Positions 10,960 through 23,675 of a DNA stretch of 64,000 nucleotides are shown in pieces. How positions within the stretch are numbered: position 1 is the first letter of the stretch; each line of letters starts with the position of its first letter. Under the pieces are notes generated by a model, which saw only the letters and a list, made by a program, of their open reading frames with translations, was not told the DNA's origin and made no database searches. A program made the position numbers and the translations under genes. The stretch comes from Paucilactobacillus suebicus DSM 5007 = KCTC 3549 (GTDB lineage: Bacteria > Bacillota > Bacilli > Lactobacillales > Lactobacillaceae): contig NZ_AZGF01000002.1 of the NCBI RefSeq assembly GCF_001434475.1, positions 85,349 to 149,348 on the forward strand, read 5' to 3'.

Positions 10960-11625
10960 CTATTGTTTGTTTTTTTGCTTGCTAAGGTTTTTCTTAGTAT
11001 TAGCTTTTACAGAATTTTTAATGGTAACAAATGACTTGTTAGCACCTGGAACATTACCTTTAATCAACAAAACGTTGTTATCAGTATCAACACGAACGAT
11101 CTTCAAGCTTTGCATTGTACGAGTGTTGTTACCCATACGTCCTGGTAATTTCTTACCCTTGAAAACACGGTTAATAATTGAACCAAGTGAACCAGGACGA
11201 CGATGGTAACGAGAACCGTGAGCCATAGGTCCACGTTGTTGTCCATCCTTATGGATATTACCCTGATATCCGTGTCCTTTTGTTGTTCCTGTGACGTCGA
11301 CAGCTTCACCAGCTGCAAAAAGATCAACTTTAATTTCGTCGCCAACCTTAACGTCGTCTCCTAATTGCGCATCTCTAATTTCACTGATGAAGCGCTTAGG
11401 AGTAGTATTTGCTTTTGCTACATGACCTTGTTCGGGCTTGTTGCTGAGCACTTCACGCTTGTCATCGAAGCCAAGTTGAACGGCAGTATAGCCGTCATTT
11501 TCAACAGTCTTGACTTGAAGAACAATGTTAGGAGTTACTTCAACTACAGTGACTGGTACTAATTCACCTGATTCAGTGAATACTTGAGTCATCCCTACTT
11601 TTTTACCTAAGATTCCTTTGGTCAT
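10960..11625 (-). CDS. rplC: 50S ribosomal protein L3
   Basis: 221 residues ([16 protein letters not shown]) with the [26 protein letters not shown] loop region reaching the peptidyl transferase centre. The C terminus is a lysine-rich extension ([15 protein letters not shown]), slightly longer than in many homologues. It lies 34 bases after rpsJ. Confidence 0.97.
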   Translation of the reverse strand: MTKGILGKKVGMTQVFTESGELVPVTVVEVTPNIVLQVKTVENDGYTAVQLGFDDKREVLSNKPEQGHVAKANTTPKRFISEIRDAQLGDDVKVGDEIKVDLFAAGEAVDVTGTTKGHGYQGNIHKDGQQRGPMAHGSRYHRRPGSLGSIINRVFKGKKLPGRMGNNTRTMQSLKIVRVDTDNNVLLIKGNVPGANKSFVTIKNSVKANTKKNLSKQKNKQ

Positions 11626-11659
11626 GAGTACACCTCCAATATGTTGTAATAATTATTTA

Positions 11660-11968
11660 CTAAAGCTTAATTTCAATGTCGACACCACTAGGCAAGTCAA
11701 GTTTCATTAATGAATCAACTGTCTTTGGTGTTGGATCGATAATATCAATCAAACGCTTGTGTGTCCGCATTTCGAATTGTTCACGTGAATCCTTGTGCTT
11801 ATGTGGTGAACGAAGCACCGTGTACAAGGTACGTTCCGTTGGTAACGGAATTGGACCTGAAATTGATGCACCAGTACGCTTAGCAGTCTCAACAATCTTG
11901 TCAGCAGACTGATCTAATGTACGATGCTCGTAGGCCTTCAAACGAATACGAATTTTTTGTTTTGCCAT
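11660..11968 (-). CDS. rpsJ: 30S ribosomal protein S10
   Basis: 102 residues ([18 protein letters not shown]), first gene of the S10 operon. S10 is a 30S head protein that also partners NusB in antitermination. The loop containing [15 protein letters not shown] is intact. The ATG follows GGAGG. The gene is preceded by a structured leader of about 160 nt. Confidence 0.98.
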   Translation of the reverse strand: MAKQKIRIRLKAYEHRTLDQSADKIVETAKRTGASISGPIPLPTERTLYTVLRSPHKHKDSREQFEMRTHKRLIDIIDPTPKTVDSLMKLDLPSGVDIEIKL

Positions 11969-12126
11969 TATGTTCCCTCCTTCGTCAATATTTTAAATTT
12001 GACTAGCTCCGTGAAAATTACCGCCACATCCTGTGGCAAAGCGGCCGGGTGTGTCGCAACCTCTCACATCAACGCTGTATATACTTTTACCTGCCACAGG
12101 ACATAGTTATACCCATGGAAAGCTCA
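11969..12126 (-). promoter_or_regulatory. rpsJ (S10 operon) 5' leader with alternative stems
   Basis: On the minus strand the arm GCCACAGGA (12029-12037) can pair perfectly with TCCTGTGGC (12093-12101) to close a large domain of about 55 nt. The same 3' arm can instead pair locally as GCCAC-5-GTGGC (12023-12037). The two pairings exclude each other, as in a switch. No U-run follows, so control at translation or by processivity is more likely than simple termination. Autogenous control of S10 operons is known in other bacteria; a role for this structure is inferred. Confidence 0.55.
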
Positions 12127-12132
12127 AGCACT

Positions 12133-12160
12133 TATATATATTACTAGACATTCCCTACAA
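12133..12160 (-). promoter_or_regulatory. candidate promoter of the S10 operon
   Basis: On the minus strand TTGTAG (12155-12160) and TATATA (12133-12138) are spaced by 16 bases. An overlapping alternative is TTGTGT with TAATAT. Either puts the start about 160 bases upstream of rpsJ. Confidence 0.55.
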
Positions 12161-12207
12161 ACACAAGGACTTTTCGCAATTTTTTATTATTCAATTCTTT
12201 TCTACTA

Positions 12208-12254
12208 TTAAAAAAACTCGATTCCGCAAATTACAAATTTGCAAAATCGAGTTT
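12208..12254 (-). terminator. terminator of the str operon after fusA
   Basis: On the minus strand an inverted repeat (ACTCGATT ... AATCGAGT, with inner GCAAATT/AATTTGC) is followed by seven T residues. It lies directly after the fusA stop and separates the str and S10 operons. Confidence 0.85.
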
Positions 12255-12270
12255 AAATTTGGTGAATCAA

Positions 12271-14370
12271 TTATTCTTTAATATTTGAGCCGCCATTTTT
12301 CTTAATGATATCTTCTTGAATAGACTTTGGAACTTTTTCATAATGATCAAATGTCATTGTGAATGTACCACGTCCTTGTGATGCTGAACGAAGTGTTGTA
12401 GCATATCCAAACATTTCTGAAAGTGGAACAAATGAGTGAACCATTTGTGCATTACCACGATCTTCCATACCATCGATACGGCCACGACGTGCAGTAACTT
12501 GTCCCATGATATCTCCCATGTATTCTTCTGGGATAACAATATCAACCTTCATAATTGGTTCAAGGATTACAGGACCAGCAGTCTTTGCAGCATTACGAAG
12601 GGCTAATGATGCAGCAACCTTAAATGCGGCTTCACTAGAATCGACTTCATGATAACTACCATCATAAAGCTTGGCCTTGATATCAACTAATGGGTATCCG
12701 GCAAGAACACCATTTTCAAGTGATTCTTTCAACCCTTGTTCAACTGAAGGAATGTATTCACGAGGAACAACACCACCAACAATGGCATCTTCGAATTCAA
12801 ATCCTTTACCTTCTTCATTAGGTTCGAATTCAATCCAAACATCACCATATTGACCTTTACCACCAGATTGACGAACAAACTTACCTTGAGCTTGTGTCTT
12901 CTTAGTGAATGCTTCACGGTATGAAACTTGTGGGTTACCAACAGTTGCTTCAACGTTAAACTCACGCTTCATACGATCAATGATGATATCCAAGTGAAGT
13001 TCACCCATTCCGGCGATCAATGTTTCACCAGTTTCGGGATTAGTTTCAGCTTTAAATGTTGGATCTTCTTCAGCAAGCTTTTGAAGAGCAACATCCATCT
13101 TATCCTGGTCAGCCTTTGACTTAGGTTCAACGGCAACCTGGATAACTGGGTCAGGGAATTCCATCGATTCTAGTTGAAGTGGACGGTCTGGATCAGTTAA
13201 TGAATCACCAGTAGTGGTGTTCTTTAATCCGATAGCAGCCGCAATATCACCTGAGAATACTTCTGGAATTTCTTGACGGTGATTTGAATGCATTTGGAGC
13301 AAACGACCAACACGCTCACGTTTGCCCTTAGTTGTGTTCATAACGTATGAACCTGATTCCAAAGTACCAGTATACACACGAATGAATGTTAAACGACCAA
13401 CGAATGGATCTGTGGCGATCTTAAATGCCAAAGCAGCGAATGGTTCGTTGTCATCAGCCTTAAGTTCGATTTCGTCGCCAGTATCAGGATCAGTTGCATT
13501 GTATGGCTTAACATCAAGTGGTGATGGTAAGTAATCAATAACTGCATCCAACATCATTTGAACACCCTTGTTTTTGAAAGCAGAACCAGCAAGAACTGGG
13601 AATAATTCGAGATTCAAAGTACCACGACGAATGGCAGCCTTAATTTCAGCTTCTGAAATTTCTTCACCATCCAAGTACTTTTCCATGATTGCATCATCAA
13701 GATCAGCAAGTTGCTCAATCATAGAATCACGACGCTTTTGTGCTTCAGCCTTGTATTCTTCTGGAACATCAACTGTATCCCACTTTGAACCAAGTTCGTC
13801 TTCGTCATAGATATCGGCCTTCATTTCAACAAGGTCAATAACACCTTCGAAATCGTCTTCGGCACCAATTGGCATTTGAATTGGTAATGCGTTTGCTTGG
13901 AGACGATCCTTAATAGTAGATACTGAAAAATCAAAGTCAGCACCCATCTTATCCATCTTGTTAGCAAAGACGATCCGTGGGACATTGTAATCTGATGCTT
14001 GACGCCAAACAGTTTCAGTTTGTGGTTCAACACCAGCTTGAGCATCAAGCACAGTAACGGCACCATCTAACACACGAAGTGAACGTTCAACTTCGACAGT
14101 GAAGTCAACGTGTCCTGGGGTATCAATAATGTTGATACGGTGATCCTTCCATGCAGCGGTTGTAGCGGCAGAAGTGATCGTGATACCACGTTCTTGTTCT
14201 TGTTCCATCCAGTCCATTTGTGAAGCACCATCATGAGTTTCACCAATTTTGTGAATTTTACCAGTGTAATACAAGATACGCTCAGTTGTAGTCGTCTTAC
14301 CGGCATCGATATGGGCCATAATCCCGATGTTGCGAGTCTTTTCAAGTGGGTATTCTCGTTTATTAGCCAT
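12271..14370 (-). CDS. fusA: elongation factor G
   Basis: 699-residue translocation GTPase. G domain with AHIDAGKTT (P loop), DTPGHVDF and [10 protein letters not shown]; domain IV and V regions are complete, ending with the [14 protein letters not shown] motif. It is the third gene of the str operon. No tuf gene follows, which is common in lactobacilli. The ATG lies after GAAGGAGAAAC. A terminator-like hairpin sits in the 132-base gap upstream. Confidence 0.99.
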   Translation of the reverse strand: MANKREYPLEKTRNIGIMAHIDAGKTTTTERILYYTGKIHKIGETHDGASQMDWMEQEQERGITITSAATTAAWKDHRINIIDTPGHVDFTVEVERSLRVLDGAVTVLDAQAGVEPQTETVWRQASDYNVPRIVFANKMDKMGADFDFSVSTIKDRLQANALPIQMPIGAEDDFEGVIDLVEMKADIYDEDELGSKWDTVDVPEEYKAEAQKRRDSMIEQLADLDDAIMEKYLDGEEISEAEIKAAIRRGTLNLELFPVLAGSAFKNKGVQMMLDAVIDYLPSPLDVKPYNATDPDTGDEIELKADDNEPFAALAFKIATDPFVGRLTFIRVYTGTLESGSYVMNTTKGKRERVGRLLQMHSNHRQEIPEVFSGDIAAAIGLKNTTTGDSLTDPDRPLQLESMEFPDPVIQVAVEPKSKADQDKMDVALQKLAEEDPTFKAETNPETGETLIAGMGELHLDIIIDRMKREFNVEATVGNPQVSYREAFTKKTQAQGKFVRQSGGKGQYGDVWIEFEPNEEGKGFEFEDAIVGGVVPREYIPSVEQGLKESLENGVLAGYPLVDIKAKLYDGSYHEVDSSEAAFKVAASLALRNAAKTAGPVILEPIMKVDIVIPEEYMGDIMGQVTARRGRIDGMEDRGNAQMVHSFVPLSEMFGYATTLRSASQGRGTFTMTFDHYEKVPKSIQEDIIKKNGGSNIKE

Positions 14371-14417
14371 CTTAAAAGTGTTTCTCCTTCCAGGTAAATA
14401 AAAATATCATAATTCCG

Positions 14418-14462
14418 AAAAAGTGGCTCCTATATGCAATTTAAATGTCATATAACAGCCAC
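14418..14462 (-). terminator. terminator-like hairpin between rpsG and fusA
   Basis: On the minus strand GTGGCT (outer) and TATATG (inner) pair with CATATA and AGCCAC, giving about 12 pairs, followed by TTTTT. A small hairpin CCTGT-ACAGG (around 14468-14480) lies just before it. It sits between two co-transcribed genes, so partial termination or RNA processing is likely rather than a full stop. Confidence 0.6.
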
Positions 14463-14502
14463 CAGCCTGTGTTCAACAGGCAAATCAATTAAAAGGTTTA
14501 GA

Positions 14503-14973
14503 TTACCAACGGTAGTGAGCAAAAGCACGGTTGGCTTCAGCCATTCTGTGGGTATCTTCACGCTTCTTAACAGATGCACCAGTATTGTTAGCGGCATCCA
14601 TGATTTCACGAGCAAGACGTTCAGTCATAGTATGTTCACCGCGTGAACGTGCATATTGAACGAGCCAACGAAGGCCAAGAGTCGTACGACGATCTGGACG
14701 AACTTCGATGGGAACTTGATAGTTAGAACCACCAACACGGCGAGCCTTAACTTCAAGAACTGGCATAACATTTTCCATTGCTTGTTCGAAAACTTCAACA
14801 GGATCATTGCCAGTTTCTTCTTTGATCAAATCAAATGAAGCATATAAAATTTTTGAAGCAGTTCCACGGCGACCATCAATCATCAAACGGTTGATCAAGC
14901 TGGTAACTAACTTTGAATTGTACATTGGATCCGGTAAAACTTCTGGATTTTTAGCATGTCCTCTACGTGGCAT
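14503..14973 (-). CDS. rpsG: 30S ribosomal protein S7
   Basis: 156 residues ([20 protein letters not shown]), binds the 3' domain of 16S rRNA at the E site. RYAR-like [20 protein letters not shown] and the C terminus [15 protein letters not shown] are canonical. In E. coli S7 represses the str operon. It follows rpsL by 20 bases. Confidence 0.98.
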   Translation of the reverse strand: MPRRGHAKNPEVLPDPMYNSKLVTSLINRLMIDGRRGTASKILYASFDLIKEETGNDPVEVFEQAMENVMPVLEVKARRVGGSNYQVPIEVRPDRRTTLGLRWLVQYARSRGEHTMTERLAREIMDAANNTGASVKKREDTHRMAEANRAFAHYRW

Positions 14974-14993
14974 TTAGTTTACTCCTCTCTTTA

Positions 14994-15407
14994 CTATTCC
15001 TTTGGCTTCTTTGTACCGTACTTAGAACGGCTTTGACGACGATCCTCGACACCTGCGGTATCAAGAACACCACGAATAATGTGGTAACGAACCCCAGGTA
15101 AATCCTTAACACGTCCACCACGGATCAAAACAACACTATGTTCTTGTAGGTTGTGTCCAATACCTGGAATGTAAGCAGTAACTTCGATTAAGTTTGATAA
15201 ACGTACACGAGCATACTTACGTAATGCTGAGTTAGGCTTCTTTGGTGTCATTGTTCCGACACGAGTTGCAACACCCCGCTTTTGTGGTGCTGGGTTACTT
15301 GTTGAAGCTTTCTTATAACTGTTGTAACCAAAACTCAAAGCTGGTGACTTTGATTTAGAGCTCTTTGATTTGCGCCCTTTACGTACCAATTGGTTAATTG
15401 TTGGCAT
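14994..15407 (-). CDS. rpsL: 30S ribosomal protein S12
   Basis: 137 residues starting [15 protein letters not shown], after AGGAAGGGG. A longer in-frame start would add 11 residues not found in the family. The decoding-site loops [11 protein letters not shown] and [10 protein letters not shown] carry lysines at the streptomycin-sensitive positions (wild type). First gene of the str operon. Confidence 0.98.
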   Translation of the reverse strand: MPTINQLVRKGRKSKSSKSKSPALSFGYNSYKKASTSNPAPQKRGVATRVGTMTPKKPNSALRKYARVRLSNLIEVTAYIPGIGHNLQEHSVVLIRGGRVKDLPGVRYHIIRGVLDTAGVEDRRQSRSKYGTKKPKE

Positions 15408-15571
15408 GAATTTGTTTCCCCTTCCTGTTTTTAAGTCCACACATCCAGGTGGTTCTTTTTATTTCATAAAAAAAATCACACAAGGATCGTGTTTACATTG
15501 TGCTACCGTCGACGACAGCGAAAATCTGCCGTGCGACAGAATAACTGCGTTGTGAAAAAAGCACCTTTAAT

Positions 15572-15600
15572 AGAATATCACGCACCGTGTTAAGTGTCAA
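15572..15600 (-). promoter_or_regulatory. str operon promoter (rpsL-rpsG-fusA)
   Basis: Minus strand: perfect -35 TTGACA (15595-15600), 17-base spacer, -10 TATTCT (15572-15577). The predicted start leaves a leader of about 155 bases before rpsL. Confidence 0.75.
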
Positions 15601-15668
15601 CGATTCCTCCAAGATAAAATCCGACTTTTTGCTATTATGTCGTACTTAAATTATAGGAGGTAATTATT

Positions 15669-16355
15669 ATGAGCTTACTATATTTTTGTATTGGCACAAT
15701 TCTAGCTTCGTTCACAACATTATGTGCATGGCGCATCCCTCAAGGTATCTCGATTATTATACCACGATCATCGTGCGATTCATGCCACCATCTGCTTAAA
15801 CACTGGCAACTTATTCCTATTATTGGTTTCGTCATCCAAAAAGGAAAATGCCATTTTTGCAAACAAAGAATTAGTTGTGTGTCCTTTATAAACGAACTAT
15901 GCATTGGAACCTTTTGCCACATATGCAGTCAGTTACCAATGCAGTTATTTGTCGGCTACCTACTGGTATTCTTAACATTGATTTTTATTTCAACAATGGA
16001 TTTAGAATTTGGCTATATTTACCCAATCTGTTTGCTTGGTCTGACGCCTTGCTTTTTCTTACTACCACTACCAAATTATCAAAGTTACACTTTTTGGATT
16101 GCAACAATTTTTATCCTATTACTGCTTTTATTCTTATCTCTTTATTGTAAAAGTCTTGGGTTTGCAGATGTAGAACTGATCATGATTTGCCAATTTGTTT
16201 GGGGATTTTATTTAACAAATATGATCATATTATCCAGTAGCCTCATCGCGACCGTGTGGATGTTATTCTTCAAACACCACGATAGAATTCCTTTTCTACC
16301 CTTTTTGTGTTCGGCTACTATGTTAGTTATTTTATGGCAAATGAATATGTACTAA
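15669..16355 (+). CDS. comC: type IV prepilin-like peptidase (competence, ComC/PilD type)
   Basis: 228-residue membrane aspartic protease of family A24 that removes the leader of ComGC-type pseudopilins and can N-methylate them. The N terminus has the cytoplasmic zinc-type domain with CDSC and CHFC pairs (residues about 36-66). Six to seven hydrophobic segments follow, with the two catalytic aspartates in STMDLEFGY (about residue 115) and GFADVELI (about residue 167). RBS AGGAGG. It stands alone between the str promoter and rpoC, on the opposite strand to both. Lactobacilli usually keep com genes without proven natural competence. Confidence 0.9.
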   Translation: MSLLYFCIGTILASFTTLCAWRIPQGISIIIPRSSCDSCHHLLKHWQLIPIIGFVIQKGKCHFCKQRISCVSFINELCIGTFCHICSQLPMQLFVGYLLVFLTLIFISTMDLEFGYIYPICLLGLTPCFFLLPLPNYQSYTFWIATIFILLLLLFLSLYCKSLGFADVELIMICQFVWGFYLTNMIILSSSLIATVWMLFFKHHDRIPFLPFLCSATMLVILWQMNMY

Positions 16356-16391
16356 AAAAGCCGAACTGCATTTCTGCAATTCGGCTTTTTT
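16354..16391. terminator. bidirectional terminator between comC and rpoC
   Basis: GCCGAACTGCA pairs with TGCAATTCGGC (one mismatch, 4-base loop), flanked by A6 on the left and T6 on the right, so it can end both the + strand comC transcript and the - strand rpoBC transcript. Confidence 0.9.
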
Positions 16392-16400
16392 AACAGGGTA

Positions 16401-19400
16401 TTATTCCTGCTCTTGTTCTTTCATTTGTTGTTCAAGATCACTAATTGAGTAGACGCCGTTTGTTGAAGCGGCACTAACTTCCTTAGGCTTGATATTGCGA
16501 TATTGTCCCATCCCAGTACCGGCAGGAATAATCTTACCAATGATAACATTTTCCTTTAAACCAACAAGAGGATCGTTCTTACCGCGAATAGCAGCATCCG
16601 TCAACACACGAGTAGTTTCTTGGAATGACGCAGCTGATAAGAAACTATTCGTTTCAAGAGCAGCTTTTGTAATTCCCAAGATAACAGGACGTGCAGTGGC
16701 GGGGACACCACCAGCAACCAATGTTTTATAGTTGTCATCACGGAAATCATTAATGTCAAGTAATGCACCAGGCAAGACATCAGTATCACCTGGATCCATA
16801 ACACGGACCTTACGTAACATCTGACGAATCATGATTTCAATATGCTTATCCAAAATTTCAATACCTTGCATACGATAAACCTTTTGAACTTCAGTTAATA
16901 GGTATGTTTCGGTTGAAAGGACATCGCGTACCTGAAGCAATTCCTTAGGATCAATTGAACCTTCGTTAAGAGCAGCACCACGGTGAACAAATTCACCTTC
17001 GGCAGTCTTCAAACGAGCAGTAAGTGGCAAAGTGTAGGTACGAGTATCGGTTTCACCCTTAATCGTAACATCCTTTGTACGTTCTGCAGGATTTTCTTCG
17101 ATTGACTCAACTGTACCAGTAACTTCAGAAACCACAGCCTTGGCTTTAGGGTTACGAGCTTCAACGATTTCTTGAATACGTGGAAGACCTTGTGTGATAT
17201 CTTCATTACCAGCAACACCACCAGTATGGAAGTTACGCATTGTAAGTTGTGTACCTGGTTCACCGATTGATTGTGCGGCAACGGTACCAACAGCTTCACC
17301 GGCTTCAACTCGATCACCAGTTGCAGCATTGCGACCGTAACAACGTTCACAAACACCATGCTTAGTGTTGCAAGTAAATGCAGAGCGGATAGTTACCTTA
17401 GTCACACCGGCATCAACAATTTTATCTGCAATGTCTTCATCGATCATCTCATCACGACCAACAATCTTTTCACCAGTTTCTGGATTGTAAACTGACTTAA
17501 GCGTGTAACGTCCGAGAATCCGATCATACAAAGGTTCAATCATTTCATTGCCATCAGTAATTGCAGTGATTTCAAGCCCGCGGTCAGTACCACAGTCCTT
17601 TTCACGAACAATAACATCTTGGGCAACATCAACCAAACGACGAGTTAAGTAACCAGAGTTGGCAGTCTTCAAAGCGGTATCAGTCATACCTTTACGAGCA
17701 CCATGAGTGGAAATAAACATTTCCAAAACGTTTAGTCCTTCACGGAAGTTCGATAAGATAGGCAGCTCCATAATCTTACCATTAGGTGCAGCCATCAAGC
17801 CACGCATACCAGCTAATTGAGTAAAGTTTGAAATGTTACCACGAGCACCAGAATCGGACATCATGTTGATTGGGTTATGGATATCCATACCATCAAGCAA
17901 CTTCTGTTGTACCTCATCCTTAGCGTCATTCCAAACACCAATAACACGTTCATAACGTTCGTCATCGGTAATTAAACCACGACGGAATTGCTTAGTGATT
18001 GTAGCAACTTCTTTATGAGCCTGTTCGATAATTTCAGGTTTTTCCTTCAAATCAGTAATATCAGTAATACCAACTGTCAGTCCTGAAATAGTTGATTCAT
18101 AGTAGCCCAAATCCTTCATACGGTCCAAAAGTAATGATGTAGCAGTTACTTTGTAACGCTTATAGACTTCGGCAATAATGTCTGATAAGAAGCCCTTCTT
18201 AAATGGTGGAATCAAAGGCATATCACTTAAATGTGCCTTCAGATCTTCGCCAGCATCCAAGATGTACTTATCATTAACACCATTCGTTAGATTGTCTTTA
18301 GTTGGTTCATTTAAATATGTTAAATCTTCTGGCAAAATGTCGTTGAAGATTAGCTTACCAACTGTGGTGATCAAGACCTTACCCTGTTGAGCAGCTGTGA
18401 ATGGCTTCTTAGGCATTGATGAGGTTAACACACCAATTCTGGTATGCAAGTGCACGTAATTGTTTTGATAAGCAGTTCGTGCTTCATCGATATCTTTAAA
18501 TATCATGCCTTCGCCTTCACGACCACTCTCTTCAATGGTTAGGTAGTAGTTACCAATAACCATATCTTGAGAAGGTGTAACCACTGGTTGGCCATCACGT
18601 GGTGACAGAATGTGTCCAGCAGCAAGCATTAAAATTCGAGCTTCTGCTTGTGCTTCATCAGATAACGGAACGTGGATAGCCATTTGGTCACCATCGAAAT
18701 CTGCGTTATAAGCTTCACACACAAGCGGATGTACACGCATTGCCTTGCCAGATACGAGCACTGGTTCAAAGGCTTGAATTCCCAAACGGTGAAGAGTAGG
18801 TGCACGGTTCAAGAGAACCGGGTGCTCCTTAATAACATCTTCAAGAACGTCATAAACGTCATCATCTTGACGGTCAATCTTGCGCTTAGCATTCTTAATA
18901 TTCGAAGCTAATTCACGCTTAACTAATTCTTTCATGATGAATGGCTTGAATAATTCCATTGCCATTGGCACTGGTAAGCCCATTTGGTTCATTCGCAGTG
19001 ATGGACCAACATCGATAACTGAACGACCAGAGTAGTCAACACGCTTACCAAGTAAGTTTTGCCGGAATCGTCCTTGCTTACCTTTGAGTAAGTGAGACAG
19101 TGACTTAAGTGGACGGTTACCAGGACCAGCAACCGGACGGCCACGACGACCGTTATCAATCAGCGCATCAACGGCTTCTTGCAACATCCGTTTTTCGTTT
19201 TGAACAATAATGCCAGGTGCATTTAAATCAAGCAATCGCTTAAGACGATTGTTACGGTTAATAACCCGACGATACAAATCGTTCAAATCTGAGGTTGCAA
19301 AACGGCCACCTTCAAGTTGAACCATTGGGCGTAAGTCAGGTGGCATAACTGGAACAACATCCATAACCATCCATTCAGGATTATTACCTGACTTGATGAA

Positions 19401-20045
19401 TGCTTCCAAAATGTCCAAGCGACGAACAGCACGTGTCCGTTTCTGACCAGAAGCTTCCTTCAATTCTTCCTTAAGTTCAGCAGCTTCTTTATCCAAATCA
19501 ACTTCGGACAAAAGCTTTTTAATCGCTTCAGCACCCATTTCAGCTGTGAAACGATTGCCTAATTCAAGCTTCTTATCACGATATTCGCGTTCTGATAATA
19601 ACTGTTTCTTTTCAAGAGCAGTATCACCTGCATCTAAAACAACGTATGACGCAAAGTAAATTATTTCTTCAAGTGCGCGAGGGCTCATATCTAAGACCAA
19701 GCCCATACGACTTGGGATACCCTTAAAGTACCAGATATGAGTAACAGGAGCTGCTAATTCAATATGGCCCATCCGTTCACGACGAACCTTTGAACGAGTA
19801 ACTTCAACACCACAGCGGTCACACACAACACCCTTGTAACGAATCCGCTTGTACTTACCACAAGCACATTCCCAATCTTTAGTTGGGCCGAAGATTCGTT
19901 CATCAAACAAGCCATCGCGTTCTGGCTTAAGAGTACGGTAGTTGATTGTTTCAGGCTTTTTTACTTCACCATACGACCAACTACGAATCTTATCTGGAGA
20001 TGCCAGACCGATTTGCATGCTTTCAAAATTATTGACATCAATCAA
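16401..20045 (-). CDS. rpoC: DNA-directed RNA polymerase subunit beta'
   Basis: 1214 residues. N-terminal zinc finger CACGKY...CDRC near residue 60, the active-centre motif NADFDGDQM holding the catalytic Mg near residue 450, the second zinc cluster [13 protein letters not shown] near residue 890, and the trigger loop region [11 protein letters not shown]. Start is TTG eight bases after GGAGG. It follows rpoB by 42 bases. Length is normal for a Firmicute without the large insertions of other phyla. Confidence 0.99.
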   Translation of the reverse strand: MIDVNNFESMQIGLASPDKIRSWSYGEVKKPETINYRTLKPERDGLFDERIFGPTKDWECACGKYKRIRYKGVVCDRCGVEVTRSKVRRERMGHIELAAPVTHIWYFKGIPSRMGLVLDMSPRALEEIIYFASYVVLDAGDTALEKKQLLSEREYRDKKLELGNRFTAEMGAEAIKKLLSEVDLDKEAAELKEELKEASGQKRTRAVRRLDILEAFIKSGNNPEWMVMDVVPVMPPDLRPMVQLEGGRFATSDLNDLYRRVINRNNRLKRLLDLNAPGIIVQNEKRMLQEAVDALIDNGRRGRPVAGPGNRPLKSLSHLLKGKQGRFRQNLLGKRVDYSGRSVIDVGPSLRMNQMGLPVPMAMELFKPFIMKELVKRELASNIKNAKRKIDRQDDDVYDVLEDVIKEHPVLLNRAPTLHRLGIQAFEPVLVSGKAMRVHPLVCEAYNADFDGDQMAIHVPLSDEAQAEARILMLAAGHILSPRDGQPVVTPSQDMVIGNYYLTIEESGREGEGMIFKDIDEARTAYQNNYVHLHTRIGVLTSSMPKKPFTAAQQGKVLITTVGKLIFNDILPEDLTYLNEPTKDNLTNGVNDKYILDAGEDLKAHLSDMPLIPPFKKGFLSDIIAEVYKRYKVTATSLLLDRMKDLGYYESTISGLTVGITDITDLKEKPEIIEQAHKEVATITKQFRRGLITDDERYERVIGVWNDAKDEVQQKLLDGMDIHNPINMMSDSGARGNISNFTQLAGMRGLMAAPNGKIMELPILSNFREGLNVLEMFISTHGARKGMTDTALKTANSGYLTRRLVDVAQDVIVREKDCGTDRGLEITAITDGNEMIEPLYDRILGRYTLKSVYNPETGEKIVGRDEMIDEDIADKIVDAGVTKVTIRSAFTCNTKHGVCERCYGRNAATGDRVEAGEAVGTVAAQSIGEPGTQLTMRNFHTGGVAGNEDITQGLPRIQEIVEARNPKAKAVVSEVTGTVESIEENPAERTKDVTIKGETDTRTYTLPLTARLKTAEGEFVHRGAALNEGSIDPKELLQVRDVLSTETYLLTEVQKVYRMQGIEILDKHIEIMIRQMLRKVRVMDPGDTDVLPGALLDINDFRDDNYKTLVAGGVPATARPVILGITKAALETNSFLSAASFQETTRVLTDAAIRGKNDPLVGLKENVIIGKIIPAGTGMGQYRNIKPKEVSAASTNGVYSISDLEQQMKEQEQE

Positions 20046-20087
20046 AGGATGATCCTCCTTAACTTAGTGTTCTCATCTAATAACGAA

Positions 20088-23000
20088 TTAATCTTTTTGT
20101 GGTTCTTCTGTTGGCGTATCTTGTTGCTTTTGCTCAGCTTCCTGCTTTGCTTGTTGTTCTTGGGCATATTTGCTCAATGCATCAACATTCACAACTTCGT
20201 CACCGTCATCATCCATATCACGAAGTTCAATTTCTTGTTTCTGACCATCTAGAACCTTCATATCAAGGCCGAGAGCTTGTAGTTCTTTAACAAGCACACG
20301 GAATGATTCAGGAACACCTGGCTTTGGAATTGGCTCACCCTTCACAATTGCTTCGTAAGTCTTAACACGACCAACAACATCATCAGACTTGTAAGTCAAG
20401 ATTTCTTGCAATGTATAAGCAGCACCATAAGCTTCCAAGGCCCAAACTTCCATTTCACCGAAACGTTGGCCACCAAATTGAGCTTTACCACCAAGTGGCT
20501 GTTGGGTAACTAATGAGTAAGGTCCAATTGAACGAGCATGGATCTTATCGTCAACCATGTGGGCGAGCTTCATGTAATGCATAACACCAACGGCAATTCG
20601 GTTATCAAATGCTTCACCGGTACGGCCATCATAAAGAACAGTCTTACCATCAGAAGGAAGTCCTGCTTCACGAACAGCGGACCAAACATCATCATCGGTT
20701 GCACCATCGAAAACTGGAGTAGCAACATGAATACCTAATTCACGAGCAGCCATCCCCAAATGCAATTCAATAACTTGTCCGATGTTCATACGTGAAGGAA
20801 CACCCATTGGGCTCAACATAATGTCGATTGGAGTACCATCTGGCATATATGGCATGTCTTCTTGTGGAATAACAACAGACACAGTACCTTTGTTACCATG
20901 ACGTCCGGCCATCTTATCACCAACCTGAAGCTTACGCTTTTGGGCGATGAAGACACGAACCATCATGTTAACACCGGGAGATAATTCGTCACCGTTCTCA
21001 CGAGTGAAGATTTGAACGTCTTGAACAATACCGCCACCACCATGAGGTACACGAAGAGCAGTATCACGAACTTCACGAGATTTTTCACCAAAAATAGCGT
21101 GCAGCAAACGTTCTTCAGCTGATAATTCAGTAACACCCTTAGGAGTAACCTTACCAACTAAAATGTCTCCATCATGAACTTCGGCACCGACACGGATGAT
21201 TCCGTCTTCGTCAAGATCCTTTAAGGCATCTTCACCGACGTTAGGAATTTCGCGAGTCATTTCTTCTGGTCCAAGTTTAGTGTCACGAGCTTCAGATTCA
21301 TAAGATTCGATATGAATTGAAGTGTAAACATCATCACGAACCAGTCGTTCGTTAATGGCGATCGCATCTTCGAAGTTATATCCTTGCCATGTCATGAAGG
21401 CAACAAGTGGGTTTTGACCTAAAGCTAATTCACCATTTTCCATTGATGGACCATCGGCTAAGATTTCACTCTTATCAACGTGATCGCCCAACTTAACGAT
21501 TGGTGTTTGGTTGTAGTTTTTACCACCGTTTGAACGACGGAACTTCATCAACTTGTAAGTATCAATAGTACCGTTATCCTGACGAACACGAATTTCGCGA
21601 GCATCAACATAATCAACTGTACCTTCGTTCTTACAAATCATTGCAACACCAGAATCATGGGCTGCTTTATATTCAATACCAGTACCAACTAATGGTGAAT
21701 GTGGTCTAAGCAAAGGTACAGCTTGACGTTGCATGTTGGCACCCATCAAAGCACGGTTAGAATCATCGTTTTCCAAGAAAGGAATACATGCAGTGGCTAC
21801 AGCAACTACTTGCTTAGGAGAAACATCCATGTAGTCAACATTGTTGATGTTTGTTTCAATATTATCTGATTGTGCACGCGCCATAACTGTATCATCAACG
21901 AATGAACCATCATCCTCTAATGGTGAGTTAGCTTGTGCAATAACATAATTATCTTCTTCATCAGCAGTTAAATAGTCAATCTTATCGGTAACTTTATGAG
22001 TTTCCCACGAAACACGACGATATGGTGTCTCGATGAAGCCATACTTGTTAACCCGGGCATAGCTTGACAAACTGTTGATCAATCCAATGTTAGGTCCTTC
22101 AGGAGTTTCAATTGGGCACATCCGACCGTAATGAGTATAGTGCACATCACGGACTTCATAACCGGCACGATCACGAGTCAAACCACCAGGTCCAAGGGCA
22201 GATAAACGACGCTTATGTGTTAATTCACCCAGTGGATTTGTTTGATCCATGAATTGTGACAGTTGAGATGATCCAAAGAATTCCTTAATTGAAGCAACTA
22301 CTGGACGAATATTAATCAATTGTTGAGGCGTAACGGTAGCTGAATCTTGAATTGACATCCGTTCACGAACCACACGTTCCATCCGTGATAAGCCAATACG
22401 AAATTGGTTTTGGAGTAATTCACCAACTGAGCGAATACGACGGTTACCCAAGTGATCAATATCATCGGTGTTACCAATGCCTTCTTCAAGGTTGAAGAAG
22501 TAATTCATTGAAGCCAAAATATCGGCTGGCTGAATGTGCTTCAATTTCAAATCAATGTGACCATTACCAATCATTGGTACTTCGCGTTCAGGGTCAACCT
22601 TTGAGTAAACCATGACTTTTTGAAGTTGAACTGGAGCAGTCACAACGGCCTCATCTGAAGGTGTGTACGTGATCATCTTAAAATCATCACGATCCAAGTA
22701 GCCTTCCAAATCACGCATAACTTCTTTGGTAATTAAAGTACCCTTAGCGGCAATAACTTCACCAGTTTCAGGATCAGCTAGTGTCTCAGCTAACGTTTGA
22801 TTCAAAAGACGTGTCTTCAAATTAAGCTTCTTGTTAGCCTTGTAACGACCAACGGGAGCCATATCATAACGCTTTGGATCAAAGAAACGAGCGGTCAGCA
22901 AACTACGTGACGAATCAGCAGTTTTGGGCTCTCCTGGACGGAGACGTTCGTAAATATCTTTCAATGATTCTTCAACACGTGAGTCTTCATTGTTCTTATG

Positions 23001-23675
23001 AACATCCTTATCGAGTGTCAACGCTAGTGATTCACTACCACCAAACATGTCGATAATTTCATCGTCTGATCCAAATCCTAAAGCACGAACCAATTCTGTA
23101 AGTGGAATCTTACGAGTCCGGTCAATTCTGACATACGCAATATTCTTGGCATCAGTTTCATATTCAAGCCATGCACCACGGTTTGGAATGAAGGTTGCAC
23201 CGTAACTAGGGCGACCATTCTTATCGAGTTCTTCGTTAAAATAAATGCCAGGGGAACGAACTAATTGTGAAACGATAACCCGTTCTGCACCATTAATAAT
23301 AAACGTACCTTGTTCCGTCATCAGCGGGAAGTCGCCAAAGAAAACATCTTGCGACTTAATTTCGCCAGTTTCGTGATTGGTAAGACGAAGGGTAACGTGT
23401 AGTGGAGCAGAATAGTTGGCATCGTGTTCACGCGCCTCATCTACTGTATACTTCGGTTCTAATAACTGATAGTCAACGAATTCCAATGACAACTTTCCTT
23501 GGAAATCATCAATTGGCATAATGTCATCAAACATTTCCCGCAGACCTTCATCCAAGAACCACTGATAAGAGTTGGTTTGGATTTCAATCAAGTTAGGTAA
23601 ATCAAGAACTTCCTTGATTCGAGAATAACTACGACGGGTACGGTGTTTACCGTATTCTACTAAATGTCCGGCCAA
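20088..23675 (-). CDS. rpoB: DNA-directed RNA polymerase subunit beta
   Basis: About 1195 residues. The rifampicin region ([32 protein letters not shown]) is wild type. The C-terminal tail is acidic and glutamine-rich ([17 protein letters not shown]), as in lactobacilli. I place the start at a TTG ([19 protein letters not shown]) six bases after GAGAGGTG; the GTG at 23684 in the same frame is part of that site but would also be acceptable. It is preceded by a structured leader and a strong promoter. Confidence 0.98.
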   Translation of the reverse strand: MAGHLVEYGKHRTRRSYSRIKEVLDLPNLIEIQTNSYQWFLDEGLREMFDDIMPIDDFQGKLSLEFVDYQLLEPKYTVDEAREHDANYSAPLHVTLRLTNHETGEIKSQDVFFGDFPLMTEQGTFIINGAERVIVSQLVRSPGIYFNEELDKNGRPSYGATFIPNRGAWLEYETDAKNIAYVRIDRTRKIPLTELVRALGFGSDDEIIDMFGGSESLALTLDKDVHKNNEDSRVEESLKDIYERLRPGEPKTADSSRSLLTARFFDPKRYDMAPVGRYKANKKLNLKTRLLNQTLAETLADPETGEVIAAKGTLITKEVMRDLEGYLDRDDFKMITYTPSDEAVVTAPVQLQKVMVYSKVDPEREVPMIGNGHIDLKLKHIQPADILASMNYFFNLEEGIGNTDDIDHLGNRRIRSVGELLQNQFRIGLSRMERVVRERMSIQDSATVTPQQLINIRPVVASIKEFFGSSQLSQFMDQTNPLGELTHKRRLSALGPGGLTRDRAGYEVRDVHYTHYGRMCPIETPEGPNIGLINSLSSYARVNKYGFIETPYRRVSWETHKVTDKIDYLTADEEDNYVIAQANSPLEDDGSFVDDTVMARAQSDNIETNINNVDYMDVSPKQVVAVATACIPFLENDDSNRALMGANMQRQAVPLLRPHSPLVGTGIEYKAAHDSGVAMICKNEGTVDYVDAREIRVRQDNGTIDTYKLMKFRRSNGGKNYNQTPIVKLGDHVDKSEILADGPSMENGELALGQNPLVAFMTWQGYNFEDAIAINERLVRDDVYTSIHIESYESEARDTKLGPEEMTREIPNVGEDALKDLDEDGIIRVGAEVHDGDILVGKVTPKGVTELSAEERLLHAIFGEKSREVRDTALRVPHGGGGIVQDVQIFTRENGDELSPGVNMMVRVFIAQKRKLQVGDKMAGRHGNKGTVSVVIPQEDMPYMPDGTPIDIMLSPMGVPSRMNIGQVIELHLGMAARELGIHVATPVFDGATDDDVWSAVREAGLPSDGKTVLYDGRTGEAFDNRIAVGVMHYMKLAHMVDDKIHARSIGPYSLVTQQPLGGKAQFGGQRFGEMEVWALEAYGAAYTLQEILTYKSDDVVGRVKTYEAIVKGEPIPKPGVPESFRVLVKELQALGLDMKVLDGQKQEIELRDMDDDGDEVVNVDALSKYAQEQQAKQEAEQKQQDTPTEEPQKD

